This document shows, piece by piece, positions 47,741 to 56,812 of a DNA stretch of 64,000 nt; the stretch's first letter is position 1; every line of letters starts with the position of its first letter. The position numbers and the translations under genes are program-made. The notes under the pieces were generated by a model. That model did not search any database. It worked only from the letters and a program-made list of their open reading frames with translations, and was not told where the DNA came from. Source of the DNA: Streptomyces sp. NRRL S-337 (lineage in GTDB: Bacteria; Actinomycetota; Actinomycetes; Streptomycetales; Streptomycetaceae); assembly GCF_000720175.1 (NCBI RefSeq), contig NZ_JOIX01000030.1, positions 1 to 64,000 on the forward strand, written 5' to 3'.

Positions 47741-48868
47741 CTACGCCGCCGCCACCGCGGCCGTGCGTTCCGCCCGCACGTCGGCCACCACGCACCCCAC
47801 GTTGTCGGGGGCGCCCGCCGCGCGGGCCAGGGCGATCAGCTCCGTCACGGCCTCGGCGGGGTCCGCGGCCGTGGCGAGCACCTGCTGGAGCGTCTCCGGC
47901 GGGACCACGCCGGCCAGGCCGTCGGTGCAGAGCAGGTACCGCTCACCGGGGCGGGCCTCCAGGAGCGTCACGTCGGGGGCGAAGTCGGTGGTCGCGTCGA
48001 GGGAGCGCAGGAGCAGGGCGCGCTGGGGGTGGGTGGGGGCCTCCTCGGGGGTGAGGCGGCCCTCGTCGATCAGGGACTGCACGAAGCTGTGGTCCTGGGT
48101 GAGGCGGATGAGGCCGGTGTCCCGCAGGACGTAAGCGCGGGAGTCACCGATGTGCAGCAGTCCGAGCCGGCCGCCATGGTGGAGGAGGGCGGTGAGTGTC
48201 GTACCGGTGGTGTGGGCCGTACTGCCGGCGCCCGTGGGGCCGCCCGCCGACGGTGCGTCCCGGAGGGCCTGGTGGGCGCGCCCGGCCGCCTCCTCCAGCG
48301 CGGCCAGGAGGTCCGCCGGCGTCAGGTCGCCCCGGTCGTCGGCGTCGAGGTGCCGGAGGGCGTCGATGGCCGCGGTGGCGGCCGCGGCGCCGTCGGGGCC
48401 GTAGCCGTCGGCGACCGCCAGCAGCCGGTGACCCGCGTGGGCGGCGTCCTGGTTGGCCGGGCGGACCAGGCCGCGGTCGGTACGGGCGGCGGCGCGCAGG
48501 GTCAGCGGCGTGGACGATGCGGTCATGGTGGTGGGGTCCTTCCTGGAGAGCTGGTCCACGAGGAAGGCGGCCAGGTCGCGGCGGGCTGCCGTGTCGGCCT
48601 CGACCTGCGCCCAGTACGCGGCGACCGCCTCGGCCGCCGCGGCCGGTGCCAGCTCGCACACCTCACGGATGCGGGCCAGCGGCATGCCGAGCCGGCGCAG
48701 CCAGGCGACCAGCCGGGCCCGTTCCAGCTGGGCCGGCGCGTAGTGCCGGTACCCGCTGTGCGGGTCGACCCGGGCCGGGCGCAGCAGACCGAGCTCGTCG
48801 TAGAGGCGCAGGGCCTTCGGCGAGAGCCGGGAGGCGCGGGCGAACGCGCCGATGGTCAGCAGTTCCAC
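47741..48868 (-). CDS. MerR HTH domain fused to a PP2C-type serine/threonine phosphatase
   Basis: The protein is 375 residues. Residues 1-110 are a MerR-type HTH and helix (LLTIGAFARASRLSPKALRLYDELGLL, HYAPAQLERARLVAWLRRLGMPLARI). From about 120 on it is a PP2C phosphatase with RTDRGLVRPANQDAA, LLAVADGYG, LLHIGDSRAYVLRD, LTQDHSF, LLCTDGLAGV and GAPDNVGCVVADV, so the metal-binding Asp residues are present. The effector-binding domain of MerR is thus replaced by an enzyme. GTG 48868 has GGGGAGGT upstream. It converges with the SQR gene. Confidence 0.92.
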   Translation of the reverse strand: MELLTIGAFARASRLSPKALRLYDELGLLRPARVDPHSGYRHYAPAQLERARLVAWLRRLGMPLARIREVCELAPAAAAEAVAAYWAQVEADTAARRDLAAFLVDQLSRKDPTTMTASSTPLTLRAAARTDRGLVRPANQDAAHAGHRLLAVADGYGPDGAAAATAAIDALRHLDADDRGDLTPADLLAALEEAAGRAHQALRDAPSAGGPTGAGSTAHTTGTTLTALLHHGGRLGLLHIGDSRAYVLRDTGLIRLTQDHSFVQSLIDEGRLTPEEAPTHPQRALLLRSLDATTDFAPDVTLLEARPGERYLLCTDGLAGVVPPETLQQVLATAADPAEAVTELIALARAAGAPDNVGCVVADVRAERTAAVAAA

Positions 48869-48955
48869 GCCGCACCTCCCCTCTGCACGCCGTCCTCCTC
48901 GTGCCGGGCACCTCGCCCGGCTCCACCGATGCTGGGGCTTCCCCCAAGGGCAAGG

Positions 48956-50275
48956 TCAATCGCCCGCCCGCGCCCCGTCTCCCAGCTGGTTGAGCGCCGC
49001 CGCCGTCAGTGCCTCGACGCCCATGGTGAGGGTGGGCCGGACGACCGGGGCGAAGTGCGGCGAGTGGTTGGAGGGGATGTCCTGGGCCAGCCGGCCGGCG
49101 GCCAGCGCGGTCCGGAAGGCGTCGGGGTCCCAGCCGCCCAGCCACCAGTAGTAGAGGGGCGCACCGGCCGCGGTCGCCAGCAGCCCGGCGTCCTCGCTGC
49201 CGGTCGCCGGTTCGTAGGCGAACAGCCGCTGTTCGCCGAAGAGTTGGGTGAAGTCCCGGTTGACCTGCGTCAGGAGGTCGGTGTCGTTGACGGTGACCGG
49301 GAAGGTGTCGAGCGTCGTGATCTGCGGGTCGCGGTCGGCACCGGAGGCGGCGGCCTCGGCACGGGCGATGCGTTCGATGGCGGCCAGGACGGCGGTGCGT
49401 ACCGTCTCGTCGAAGGTGCGGACGCTCAGCCGGACGACGGCGCGGTCGGGGATGACGTTGGCGGAGTCGCCGGCGTGGAAGGAGCCGACAGTGACCACGG
49501 CCCGGTCCTTGGGCGCGACCTCGCGGGCCACCACGGTCTGGACGCGCTGGACGAAGGAGGCCGCCATCAGGATCGGGTCGATGGTGGTCTCGGGCCGGGA
49601 GCCGTGGCCGCCGGTGCCGTGGAAGGTGATCTCCAGGCTGTCGGCGGCGGCCATGCAGGCGCCGGCGCAGTACGCGATGAGCCCGGCGCCGAACGGGGCG
49701 ACGTGCTGGGCCAGCACCACGTCGGGGGTGGGGACCAGGCGCTCGCTGTAGAGGCCGGCCTCGATCATCGCCCGGGCTCCGCTGCCGACCTCCTCGGCGG
49801 GCTGGAAGAGGACGACGAGGGTGCCTGACCAGTGCGCGCGGCCCGCGGCGAGCAGGTCGGCGGCGCCCAGCAGGCAGGTGACGTGCACGTCGTGGCCGCA
49901 GGCGTGCATCCGGCCGGGGACGGTGGAGGCGTAGTCGAGGCCGGAGTCCTCGGTGACCGGCAGCGCGTCCATGTCGGCGCGCAGCAGCACGACCGGGCCG
50001 GGGCCGTTGCGCAGCACCCCGGCGACGCCGGTCTTGGCGATGCCGGTGGTGACGTCGTAGCCGTGGCCGGTCAGCCGGCGGGCGACCTCGGCGGCGGTGC
50101 GGGTCTCCTGGAAGCCGAGTTCGGGGTGGCGGTGGAGGTCCTTGTAGAGCGCTTCGAGGTCCGGGAGGCGGTCGTCGAGGCCGGCGAGGACGGCGCCGGG
50201 CGTGGTCGCTTCCGCGCTGTCGGTCCGTTCTGCCGTATCGGTCTTTCCGGTCTGGTCGCTGTCGCTGTCGCTCAT
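48956..50275 (-). CDS. M20-family amidohydrolase (N-acyl amino acid/peptide hydrolase)
   Basis: The protein is about 439 residues. Metal-site motifs are LYKDLHRHPELGFQE, LLRADMDALPV, RMHACGHDVHVTCLLGAA, LVVLFQPAEEVGSGARAMIEAG and the C-terminal SNHSPHFAP. It belongs to the aminoacylase/hippurate hydrolase group with a dimerisation domain. The first 25 residues are Asp/Ser/Thr-rich. No operon partner is evident; it ends 87 bp after the MerR-PP2C start. Confidence 0.9.
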   Translation of the reverse strand: MSDSDSDQTGKTDTAERTDSAEATTPGAVLAGLDDRLPDLEALYKDLHRHPELGFQETRTAAEVARRLTGHGYDVTTGIAKTGVAGVLRNGPGPVVLLRADMDALPVTEDSGLDYASTVPGRMHACGHDVHVTCLLGAADLLAAGRAHWSGTLVVLFQPAEEVGSGARAMIEAGLYSERLVPTPDVVLAQHVAPFGAGLIAYCAGACMAAADSLEITFHGTGGHGSRPETTIDPILMAASFVQRVQTVVAREVAPKDRAVVTVGSFHAGDSANVIPDRAVVRLSVRTFDETVRTAVLAAIERIARAEAAASGADRDPQITTLDTFPVTVNDTDLLTQVNRDFTQLFGEQRLFAYEPATGSEDAGLLATAAGAPLYYWWLGGWDPDAFRTALAAGRLAQDIPSNHSPHFAPVVRPTLTMGVEALTAAALNQLGDGARAGD

Positions 50276-50463
50276 ACGCGCATTCGACCATGAACCGCCG
50301 CCCGGCATCGAGCGCCGGCCCACCGGCCGTACGCCCGCTGCCCTGGCCGGACTTAGCGGTTGGTCAGCACCGTCTCCGTGACACCACCGCCGGCTGCTGC
50401 AACCGTAAATCACCCGCCTGCGAGCGTCGATCCGCAGGCCGAGCCGACGACCGGAGGCAGACG

Positions 50464-51495
50464 TTGGCCACCTCATCCCAGCGACCGACCGGCGCGCCCC
50501 AGGACATCGCGGCCCACCTGATGGACCACGCCATGGGGCACCTCTTCTCCGCGGCGTTACGCACCGCGGCCCAGCACCGCCTCGCCGACCACCTCGCCGG
50601 CGGGCCGCGCACCGTCGAGCAGCTCGCCGCCGCCACCGGCACCCACGCCCCGCACCTGCGCCGGGTGCTGCGCTACCTCGCCGCGCGGGGCATCTTCCAC
50701 GAGGACGCGACCGGTGCCTACCGGCTGACCCCGGCCGCCCGGCCGCTGCGCACCGACGTCCCCGACTCCCTGCACACCGCCGTCCTGATGGCCACCGACG
50801 AGCTGTTCCTGCGGACCGCGGCCGGGATGCCGGAGGCGGTACGGCACGGCGGCGCGTCCTTCGAGCGGCTCTTCGGCACGCCGTTCTTCGACCATCTGGC
50901 GACCGCGCCGGCCACCCGGCAGCTCTTCGACGACGGGATGGCGTCACTGTCCGCGCCGGTGGACGAGGCGGTGGCCGACGCCTATCCGTTCCCCCCGGCC
51001 GGCACGGTCGTGGACGTCGGCGGCGGCCGCGGCGGGCTGCTGCGTGCCGTGCTGCGCCGCCGTCCGCAACTGACCGGGGTGCTCTTCGATCAGGCTCCGC
51101 CGCTCGCCCACCACCTGCTGGACGGCGACGAGTTGAAGGGTCGTTGGCGCACCCAGGAGGGCGATTTCTTCGCGGCCGTGCCCGAGGGCGGGGACGTGTA
51201 CGTCCTCAAGCACGTGCTGCACGACTGGCCGGACGACCACTGCCGGCGGATCCTGCGGGCCTGCCGTGCGGCGATGACCCCCGGCAGCCGGTTGCTGGTC
51301 GTCGACTGCGTGCTGCCGCCGGGCAACGCCCCGCACTTCGGCAAGACCCTCGACGTGGCGATGATGGCGGTCCTCGACGGGCAGGAGCGGACCGCGGAGG
51401 AGTTCGCGACGCTGCTGTCGGCGGGCGGGTTCCGGCTGACGCGGGTGCTGCCGACCGCGGCGTTCCCGTCGATCGTGGAGGCCGTCGCCGAGTGA
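50464..51495 (+). CDS. SAM-dependent O-methyltransferase (acetylserotonin/hydroxyneurosporene type)
   Basis: The protein is about 343 residues. The N-terminal winged-helix dimerisation domain (LFSAALRTAAQHRLADHLAGGPRTVEQLAAATGTHAPHLRRVLRYLAARGIF) precedes the SAM-binding VVDVGGGRGGLLRAVLRRRPQL, VYVLKHVLHDWPDDHCRRIL (catalytic His region) and LLVVDCVLPPG. The family methylates hydroxyl groups of natural products. TTG 50464 is chosen because GGAGG lies 6 nt upstream. It stands alone, so the substrate is unknown. Confidence 0.9.
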   Translation: MATSSQRPTGAPQDIAAHLMDHAMGHLFSAALRTAAQHRLADHLAGGPRTVEQLAAATGTHAPHLRRVLRYLAARGIFHEDATGAYRLTPAARPLRTDVPDSLHTAVLMATDELFLRTAAGMPEAVRHGGASFERLFGTPFFDHLATAPATRQLFDDGMASLSAPVDEAVADAYPFPPAGTVVDVGGGRGGLLRAVLRRRPQLTGVLFDQAPPLAHHLLDGDELKGRWRTQEGDFFAAVPEGGDVYVLKHVLHDWPDDHCRRILRACRAAMTPGSRLLVVDCVLPPGNAPHFGKTLDVAMMAVLDGQERTAEEFATLLSAGGFRLTRVLPTAAFPSIVEAVAE

Positions 51496-51639
51496 CCGCC
51501 GCGCCGCGCCCCCGGATGCCGCGCGACACGCCGTGCGCCCCTCGTGGGCGGCATCCGCCACCCGCGCTCTACTGGTCACGTCCGCCCCGGCCGACCTGCC
51601 TTCCCGGCCGGCCGGCCCCGGCCGACGAGAGGAGCCGAT

Positions 51640-52797
51640 GTGCCGGTCCGCATGCGCGCCCGCCCCCGCGACGAGGCGCACCGCGCCGCCACCCCGCTGG
51701 AGCTCTTCTTCGACCTGTGTTTCGTCGTGGCGGTCGCCCAGGCCGGCCGCCAGTTGGCGCACGCACTGGCGGCGGGCCACTGGGGGCACGGCGTGTCGGG
51801 CTATCTGATGCTCTTCTTCGCCGTCTGGTGGGCGTGGATGAACTTCAGCTGGTTCTCGTCGGCGTACGACACCGACGACCCGCTGTACCGCGTGGTGACG
51901 CTGGTCCAGATGGCGGGTGTGCTGATCCTGGCGGCGGGCGTGCCGCGGGCGTTCGTCCGCAGCGACTTCACCGTCATCTGGTTCGGCTTCCTGGTGATGC
52001 GGCTGGCGATGGTCGCCCAGTGGCTGCGGGCCGCCGTGGGCAGCGCGGGCGCCGAACGGCGGACCGCGCTGGGCTACGCCCTGGGGGTGACGGTGTGCCA
52101 GGTCGGCTGGCTGGGTCTGCTGGTCCTGCCCCGGCCGGACGTGCCGTGGGTGTTCCTCGTCGTGGGCCTGCTGGAGCTGGCCGTTCCGGCGCTGGCGGAG
52201 CGGGCATGGCAGACGACCTGGCATCCGCACCACATCGCCGAGCGGTACGGCCTGTTCACCATCATCGTGCTGGGGGAGACGGTCGCCGCGGCCACCGTCG
52301 CGGTGCAGGCGGTGCTGGACGAGCACGGCGCGCTGGGCAGCCTGCTGCCGATCGCGGCCGGCGGGCTGCTGGTGGTCTTCTGCGCGTACTGGATCTACTT
52401 CGCGGTGCCCATCCACCTCCATCTGCGCTCGAACCGCCAGGCGTTCGTGTGGGGCTACGGGCACTACCTGGTGTTCGCGTCGGCGGCCGCGGTCGGGGCA
52501 GGCATCGAGATCGCGGTGGAGCAGGCGTTCGGGAAGACGCGGCTGTCGACGGCGGCGGCCGCCGCGTGCGTCACGGTGCCGGCCGCGCTGTTCATGTCCA
52601 CCGTCTGGCTGATCCATTCCCGTCACCAGAAGCGCGGGGCGGCGCAGCAGCTGGTGCTGCCGGTGTCGGCCGTACTGGTGCTGGTGTGCACCTTCGCGGG
52701 CCGCTGGGCGGTGCTGGCGGCCGGGCTGGTGGCGTCGGCCGCGGTCGCGGTGGGCGTCACCCTTACGGCCCGTCAGGGCACCGCTCTGGCGGAATAG
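51640..52797 (+). CDS. Low temperature requirement protein A (LtrA) family membrane protein
   Basis: The protein is about 385 residues with about ten membrane segments. Family motifs are ATPLELFFDLCFVVAVAQ at the N-terminus, WWAWMNFSWFSSAYDTDD and ERYGLFTIIVLGETVAAATVAVQ. GTG 51640 has GAGAGGAG 5 nt upstream. The physiological role of LtrA is poorly known. Confidence 0.9.
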   Translation: MPVRMRARPRDEAHRAATPLELFFDLCFVVAVAQAGRQLAHALAAGHWGHGVSGYLMLFFAVWWAWMNFSWFSSAYDTDDPLYRVVTLVQMAGVLILAAGVPRAFVRSDFTVIWFGFLVMRLAMVAQWLRAAVGSAGAERRTALGYALGVTVCQVGWLGLLVLPRPDVPWVFLVVGLLELAVPALAERAWQTTWHPHHIAERYGLFTIIVLGETVAAATVAVQAVLDEHGALGSLLPIAAGGLLVVFCAYWIYFAVPIHLHLRSNRQAFVWGYGHYLVFASAAAVGAGIEIAVEQAFGKTRLSTAAAAACVTVPAALFMSTVWLIHSRHQKRGAAQQLVLPVSAVLVLVCTFAGRWAVLAAGLVASAAVAVGVTLTARQGTALAE

Positions 52798-53156
52798 GCC
52801 CGGACCGGCCCGACGGACCCCCGGCAGGGCGTCCCCCATAAGCGTGCCGAACGGCCGTACCTGTCCGGGCACCACCCTGATTCCGCATCAGATCCGGCCA
52901 TCTTCGGGCCCACCCCGGGCCCCTGGTCAGCAACACCGGCGGCGCCGCCCGTCAGCCCATTCCCCGTCAATTACCCACCAATGGATCCCACTTCCCAGGA
53001 GCTCGCGCTGTTGTTCCCCCGGCTTCCCCCCGGCCAGCGGAGGCGCCCCGACACAGACGCGGTAGGGTGCAGATTGCCCTTTTTATGACAGGGGGAGTCC
53101 CTTACGGGAGGCCCCGGAGGGCACGCCCACCGTCCGTACCTGAGGAGACGCCAGAC
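52798..53156 (+). promoter_or_regulatory. Long upstream region of the L,D-transpeptidase gene
   Basis: This is a 359-bp gap without a gene. A TAGGGT box at about 53066 with weak -35, and a CCCTTTTTATGACAGGGGG stretch (about 53077-53095) able to form a short hairpin, are the only features seen. It is probably a promoter with an untranslated leader of roughly 80 nt. Confidence 0.3.
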
Positions 53157-53990
53157 ATGGCCCGCCACGCCCAGACCCGCGCGCGGACGAGACTGTCCCG
53201 GCGCAGCAAGGCCGTGAGCGGTCTCGCCCTCTCCACGCTCGTCGGCACCGCCCTGTGGGCGTGGCCGGCATCGGGTGACGACCACGAAAGCCGGACCGAC
53301 GCCAAGAGCACCATGTCCACGATGGCTTCCGGCCCGGACACGCCACGCACGCCCGCCGCCGCGGCGAAATCCGCCCCGAACGCCGCACCCGGCGTCCCGG
53401 CCGGCCAGCCCATCCCCGGCCTCAGCGACGCGGCCCGCAAAGCGATACCGGCCGACTCCCGGCAGGTGCTCGTCGTCACCGGCAAGGGCATGGACTCCTA
53501 CGAGTCCCAGGTCGTCCTCTACACCCGCGCGGAGGACTCCGACACCTGGGAGCCGGGCCCCACCTGGTCCGCGCACAACGCCGCCCACGGCTGGACCGAC
53601 GACCACCGCTACGGCGATCTGCGCTCCCCCATCGGCGTCTACTCCCTCACCGACGCCGGTGGCCGGCTGCCCGCCCCGGACGGCACCAAGCTCCCCTACG
53701 ACCACAACGACAGCTTCGTCGCCGACGGCACCGGTGTGGAGGGCGAGCCGCTGGCCGGCGCCTTCGACTACGTCATCGCCATCAACTACAACCGCGAGCC
53801 CGGCACCTCCCCGCTGGACCCGCACCGCCCCTGGGGCGACTCCAAGGGCGGCGGCGTCTGGCTGCACGTCGACCACGACGGCCCGACCCAGGGCTGTGTG
53901 AGCCTCAAGCCCAAGGTGATGCGGGAGCTGCTGCGCACCCTCGACCCCGATCTGCACCCGGTCATCGTGATGGGACCGGCCCATTACTGA
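53157..53990 (+). CDS. Exported L,D-transpeptidase (YkuD family)
   Basis: The protein is 277 residues. The N-terminal basic region and hydrophobic stretch (AVSGLALSTLVGTALWAWPASG) form a signal or anchor, followed by an Ala/Pro/Ser linker. The catalytic domain ends with GVWLHVDHDGPTQGCVSL, where His and Cys form the active site and TQGC replaces SHGC. The domain order resembles secreted Streptomyces L,D-transpeptidases of about 280 residues. ATG 53157 has GAGGAGA 8 nt upstream. The next gene overlaps or abuts its stop. Confidence 0.85.
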   Translation: MARHAQTRARTRLSRRSKAVSGLALSTLVGTALWAWPASGDDHESRTDAKSTMSTMASGPDTPRTPAAAAKSAPNAAPGVPAGQPIPGLSDAARKAIPADSRQVLVVTGKGMDSYESQVVLYTRAEDSDTWEPGPTWSAHNAAHGWTDDHRYGDLRSPIGVYSLTDAGGRLPAPDGTKLPYDHNDSFVADGTGVEGEPLAGAFDYVIAINYNREPGTSPLDPHRPWGDSKGGGVWLHVDHDGPTQGCVSLKPKVMRELLRTLDPDLHPVIVMGPAHY

Positions 53991-55098
53991 GCAGGCCGCG
54001 GCCGCCGGGCTCCCCGCCGGGCCGCGGGACGCGCTGACCGACGTCCTCGGCCTGCGGGTCGGCCACGCCCGGCGTACCGGCGGGGGCGCGCTGACCGGCA
54101 CCACCGTCGTCCTCGCCCCGGAGGGCGGCGTGGTCGCGGCCGTCGACGTGCGCGGCGGCGGCCCCGGCACCCGGGAGACCGACGCGCTGGACCCGCGCAA
54201 TCTCGTGCCGCGCATCGAGGCGGTCGTCCTGACCGGCGGCAGCGCCTACGGTCTTGACGCCGCGTCCGGTGTCGTCGGCTGGCTGGAGGACCACGGCCGC
54301 GGCTTCCGCGTCGGCCCCGACCCCGCCCAGGTCGTACCGGTCGTCCCGGCCGCCGCACTGTTCGACCTGGGCCGCGGCGGCGACTGGCGGGCCCGCCCGG
54401 ACGCCGCCCTGGGCCGCGCGGCCGCCGAGGCCGCCGCGGCCACCGGCCCCGGCGCGCCGGTCGCCGAGGGCAACACGGGCGCCGGCACCGGCGCCGTGGC
54501 CGGCGGCTTCAAGGGCGGCACCGGCACCGCCAGCGCGGTCCTTCCCTCGGGCGTGACGGTTGCCGCGCTGGCCGCCGTCAACGCCGCGGGCTCGTTCGCC
54601 GATCCCCGCACCGGCGCCCTCTACGGCCTGCCGCACGCCACCCCGCCCGACCCCGAGGTGCACACCGCCGCCCTCCGCCGCCTGGCCGAGGCCCGGAAGA
54701 CCTCCGCGGCCCGCTTCGCCGCCTCGGTCCGCCCTCCGCTGAACACCACCCTCGCCGTGGTCGCCACCGACGCCGTGCTCACCCGCGCCCAGGCCCAGAA
54801 ACTCGCCGGCACCGCGCACGACGGGCTGGCCCGCGCGCTCCGCCCGGTGCACCTGCTCTCCGACGGCGACACCGTCTTCGCGCTGTCCACCGCGGCCCGC
54901 CCGCTGCTCCCCGACGAGACCGCCGCCACCGACCCCGCCTTCGGCGTCCATGCGGAGGCCGGTGCCCTGAACGACGTACTGGCCGCCGGTGCGGACGTAC
55001 TGACCCGCGCGGTGGTGCGGGCCGCACTCACCGCCCGGACGGTCGACGGCCCCGGCGGCTACTTCCCCTCGTACCGGGACCTGTACGAGGGTTGCTGA
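53983..55098 (+). CDS. S58/P1-family (DmpA-like) self-processing peptidase
   Basis: The protein is up to 371 residues. Conserved parts are ALTDVLGLRVGHA at the N-terminus, RGGGPGTRETDALDP, EAVVLTGGSAYGLDAASGV, GNTGAGTGAVAGGFKGGTGTAS and the C-terminal Ntn-like region. Family members cleave themselves and act as aminopeptidases or amidases. The start is uncertain: coding sequence extends left of the first GTG (54130), so translation must begin at ATT 53983 (overlapping the transpeptidase stop by 8 bp) or CTG 54034. The 3' end is followed by degenerate copies of itself. Confidence 0.82.
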   Translation: MTEQAAAAGLPAGPRDALTDVLGLRVGHARRTGGGALTGTTVVLAPEGGVVAAVDVRGGGPGTRETDALDPRNLVPRIEAVVLTGGSAYGLDAASGVVGWLEDHGRGFRVGPDPAQVVPVVPAAALFDLGRGGDWRARPDAALGRAAAEAAAATGPGAPVAEGNTGAGTGAVAGGFKGGTGTASAVLPSGVTVAALAAVNAAGSFADPRTGALYGLPHATPPDPEVHTAALRRLAEARKTSAARFAASVRPPLNTTLAVVATDAVLTRAQAQKLAGTAHDGLARALRPVHLLSDGDTVFALSTAARPLLPDETAATDPAFGVHAEAGALNDVLAAGADVLTRAVVRAALTARTVDGPGGYFPSYRDLYEGC

Positions 55099-55310
55099 GC
55101 GCCCCTTCGGGGTGCGGAGGGTTTTCAGCGGGCGGGCGTGAACCGGGCGGGCAGCCGCCTCCCCTCGTACCCGGACCGCCACCAAGGCGGCCGAGCGACC
55201 TACCGGGGTGCGGACGGTTTTCACCGGGCGACGGTGAACCGGACGGACGGCCGCCTCCCCTCGTACCGGGACCTGTACGGGGGCGGCCGAGCGGCCTTCC
55301 GGAGCGGTCG
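55030..55310 (+). repeat. 96-bp tandem repeat made from the 3' end of the S58 peptidase gene
   Basis: The block containing CCCCTCGTACCGGGAC recurs at 55065, 55161 and 55257, giving a period of exactly 96 bp. The first copy is the gene's own C-terminus (FPSYRDLYEG); the later copies lie beyond the stop and keep the reading phase. It looks like a past C-terminal repeat array cut by a stop codon, or post-stop duplication. Confidence 0.7.
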
Positions 55311-55312
55311 CG

Positions 55313-56023
55313 TCAGGCGCCGGCGGCGCCCAGCAGGGTTCCTGCCACGTAGGTGACCGCCATGGCCAGTGCGCCGCCGCCGGCGTTCCGCAGTACCGCG
55401 CGCCCGGGCGGCGCGGCACCCAGCCGGGCGCTGGACCAGCCGCAGACCGCCAGCGCGACCAGCACCGCCACCACCGTGATCCACAGCCGGTGCGCGGCGG
55501 GCGGCAGCACGATCGCCAGCAGCGGCAGCAGCGCCCCGGCGGTGAAGGCGAGGAAGCTGGCCGCGGCCGCGTGCCAGGGGTTGGTGAGTTCATCGGGGTC
55601 GATGCCCAGCTCGACCTCGGCGTGCGCGCGCAGCGCGTCGTGTTCGGTGAGCTGCTCGGCGACCTCGCGGGCGAGCTGCCGCTCCAGCCCCTTGCCCTCC
55701 AACAGGTCGGTCAGCTCGACCAGTTCGGCCTGCGGTGCGGTCGCCAGCTCCCGCCGCTCCAGGGCCAGCGCCGCCTTCTCCGAGTCGCGTTGGGTGGACA
55801 CCGAGACGTACTCGCCGGCCGCCATCGACATCGACCCGGCCAACAGCCCGGCCAGACCGGCCGTCAGCAGAGTCGTGCGGTCCTGGGTCGCGCCGGCCAC
55901 CCCGACGACCAGCCCGGCCGTGGACACGATGCCGTCGTTGGCGCCGAGCACCGCCGCCCGCAGCCAGTTGAGCCGGCTGCCGAGGCCGCCGCCGTGCGCC
56001 TCGTCGTGCTCCGGAGTCTGCAA
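55313..56023 (-). CDS. VIT1/CCC1-family iron/manganese transporter
   Basis: The protein is about 236 residues. Motifs are LNWLRAAVLGANDGIVSTAGLVVGVAGA, GLLAGSMSMAAGEYVSVSTQRDSE, a cytosolic acidic loop and PWHAAAASFLAFTAGALLPLLAIVLPP. About five membrane segments are visible. TTG 56023 is preferred because AGGAGGT lies 5 nt before it, whereas the in-frame GTG 56029 overlaps that sequence. It likely moves Fe2+/Mn2+ out of the cytosol. Confidence 0.9.
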   Translation of the reverse strand: MQTPEHDEAHGGGLGSRLNWLRAAVLGANDGIVSTAGLVVGVAGATQDRTTLLTAGLAGLLAGSMSMAAGEYVSVSTQRDSEKAALALERRELATAPQAELVELTDLLEGKGLERQLAREVAEQLTEHDALRAHAEVELGIDPDELTNPWHAAAASFLAFTAGALLPLLAIVLPPAAHRLWITVVAVLVALAVCGWSSARLGAAPPGRAVLRNAGGGALAMAVTYVAGTLLGAAGA

Positions 56024-56112
56024 GGTCACCTCCTGAGGGTCTCACCTGTATCCCTTGTGCCCCGCCCGACGCCCCCGCCGCACCCCGGTTCGGCCGGTGG
56101 TAGAACGGCGGT

Positions 56113-56745
56113 ATGTCCGCACCGCCCCCCTCCCGCCCTCCTCAACACCCGCCGCCCACGCTCGTCCAGCCGGCTCCCGAGGCGCCCGCAGCGCCCGCAC
56201 CACGCCGCCGGCTGTGGTGGCACCGGCTGATATTCGGGCTCTGGTACCGGCCGGTGGAGGTCCTGGACGAGGCGCGGGACCGCAGCGCGTGGAGCGCGGC
56301 GGTGCTGCTGTCGTTGATCAGCGGCGGCATCGGGGTGCTGTCGGTGCACGCGTTCCGCGGCCAGTGGGCGGCCGACCGCTCGGCCGCGCTGCAGCTCGTC
56401 GGGCTGGCCGAGGCCGGGGTGCTGGCGGCGAGCCTGGCACTGGGCGCGGTGACCCATGCGATAGCCCGCACGCTCGGGGGCAGCGGACGGTTCGCGCCGA
56501 CCGCGAGCCTGTTCATCGTGCTCTTCTGGGTGACGGACCTGCCGCGGCTGGCGATCGTCGCCTGGCTGCCGACCGACGCCACCTTCGTCCAGGCCGCGAC
56601 CTGGACGACCTGGGGCTTCGGCTACGTCCTCGCGGTGCTGCTGATACGCGGCCAGCACCACCTGCCGACGGGGAAGTCGGCGCTGTCGGTGACGGTGCAG
56701 ATGCTGGCCGCACTGGCCCTGCTCAGGCTGGGCCCGGTCCGCTGA
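56113..56745 (+). CDS. YIP1-family membrane protein
   Basis: The protein is 210 residues. A proline-rich N-terminus (residues 1-32) is followed by WWHRLIFGLWYRPVEVLDEARDRSAW and four to five hydrophobic segments, the usual YIP1 layout. The upstream TAGAAC box (7 nt before the ATG) suggests a leaderless mRNA. Function is not established. Confidence 0.8.
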   Translation: MSAPPPSRPPQHPPPTLVQPAPEAPAAPAPRRRLWWHRLIFGLWYRPVEVLDEARDRSAWSAAVLLSLISGGIGVLSVHAFRGQWAADRSAALQLVGLAEAGVLAASLALGAVTHAIARTLGGSGRFAPTASLFIVLFWVTDLPRLAIVAWLPTDATFVQAATWTTWGFGYVLAVLLIRGQHHLPTGKSALSVTVQMLAALALLRLGPVR

Positions 56746-56774
56746 ACCGGGCCGGCACTCGCTCGCCCGTCCCA

Positions 56775-56801
56775 GGGGCCGGCCGTTCCGGATCCGGCCC
56801 C
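56775..56801. terminator. Hairpin between convergent genes
   Basis: GGGGCCGG (56775-56782) and CCGGCCCC (56794-56801) pair around an 11-nt loop between the YIP1 gene and the leftward small membrane protein gene. Confidence 0.55.
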
Positions 56802-56812
56802 CGCGGCACCGG

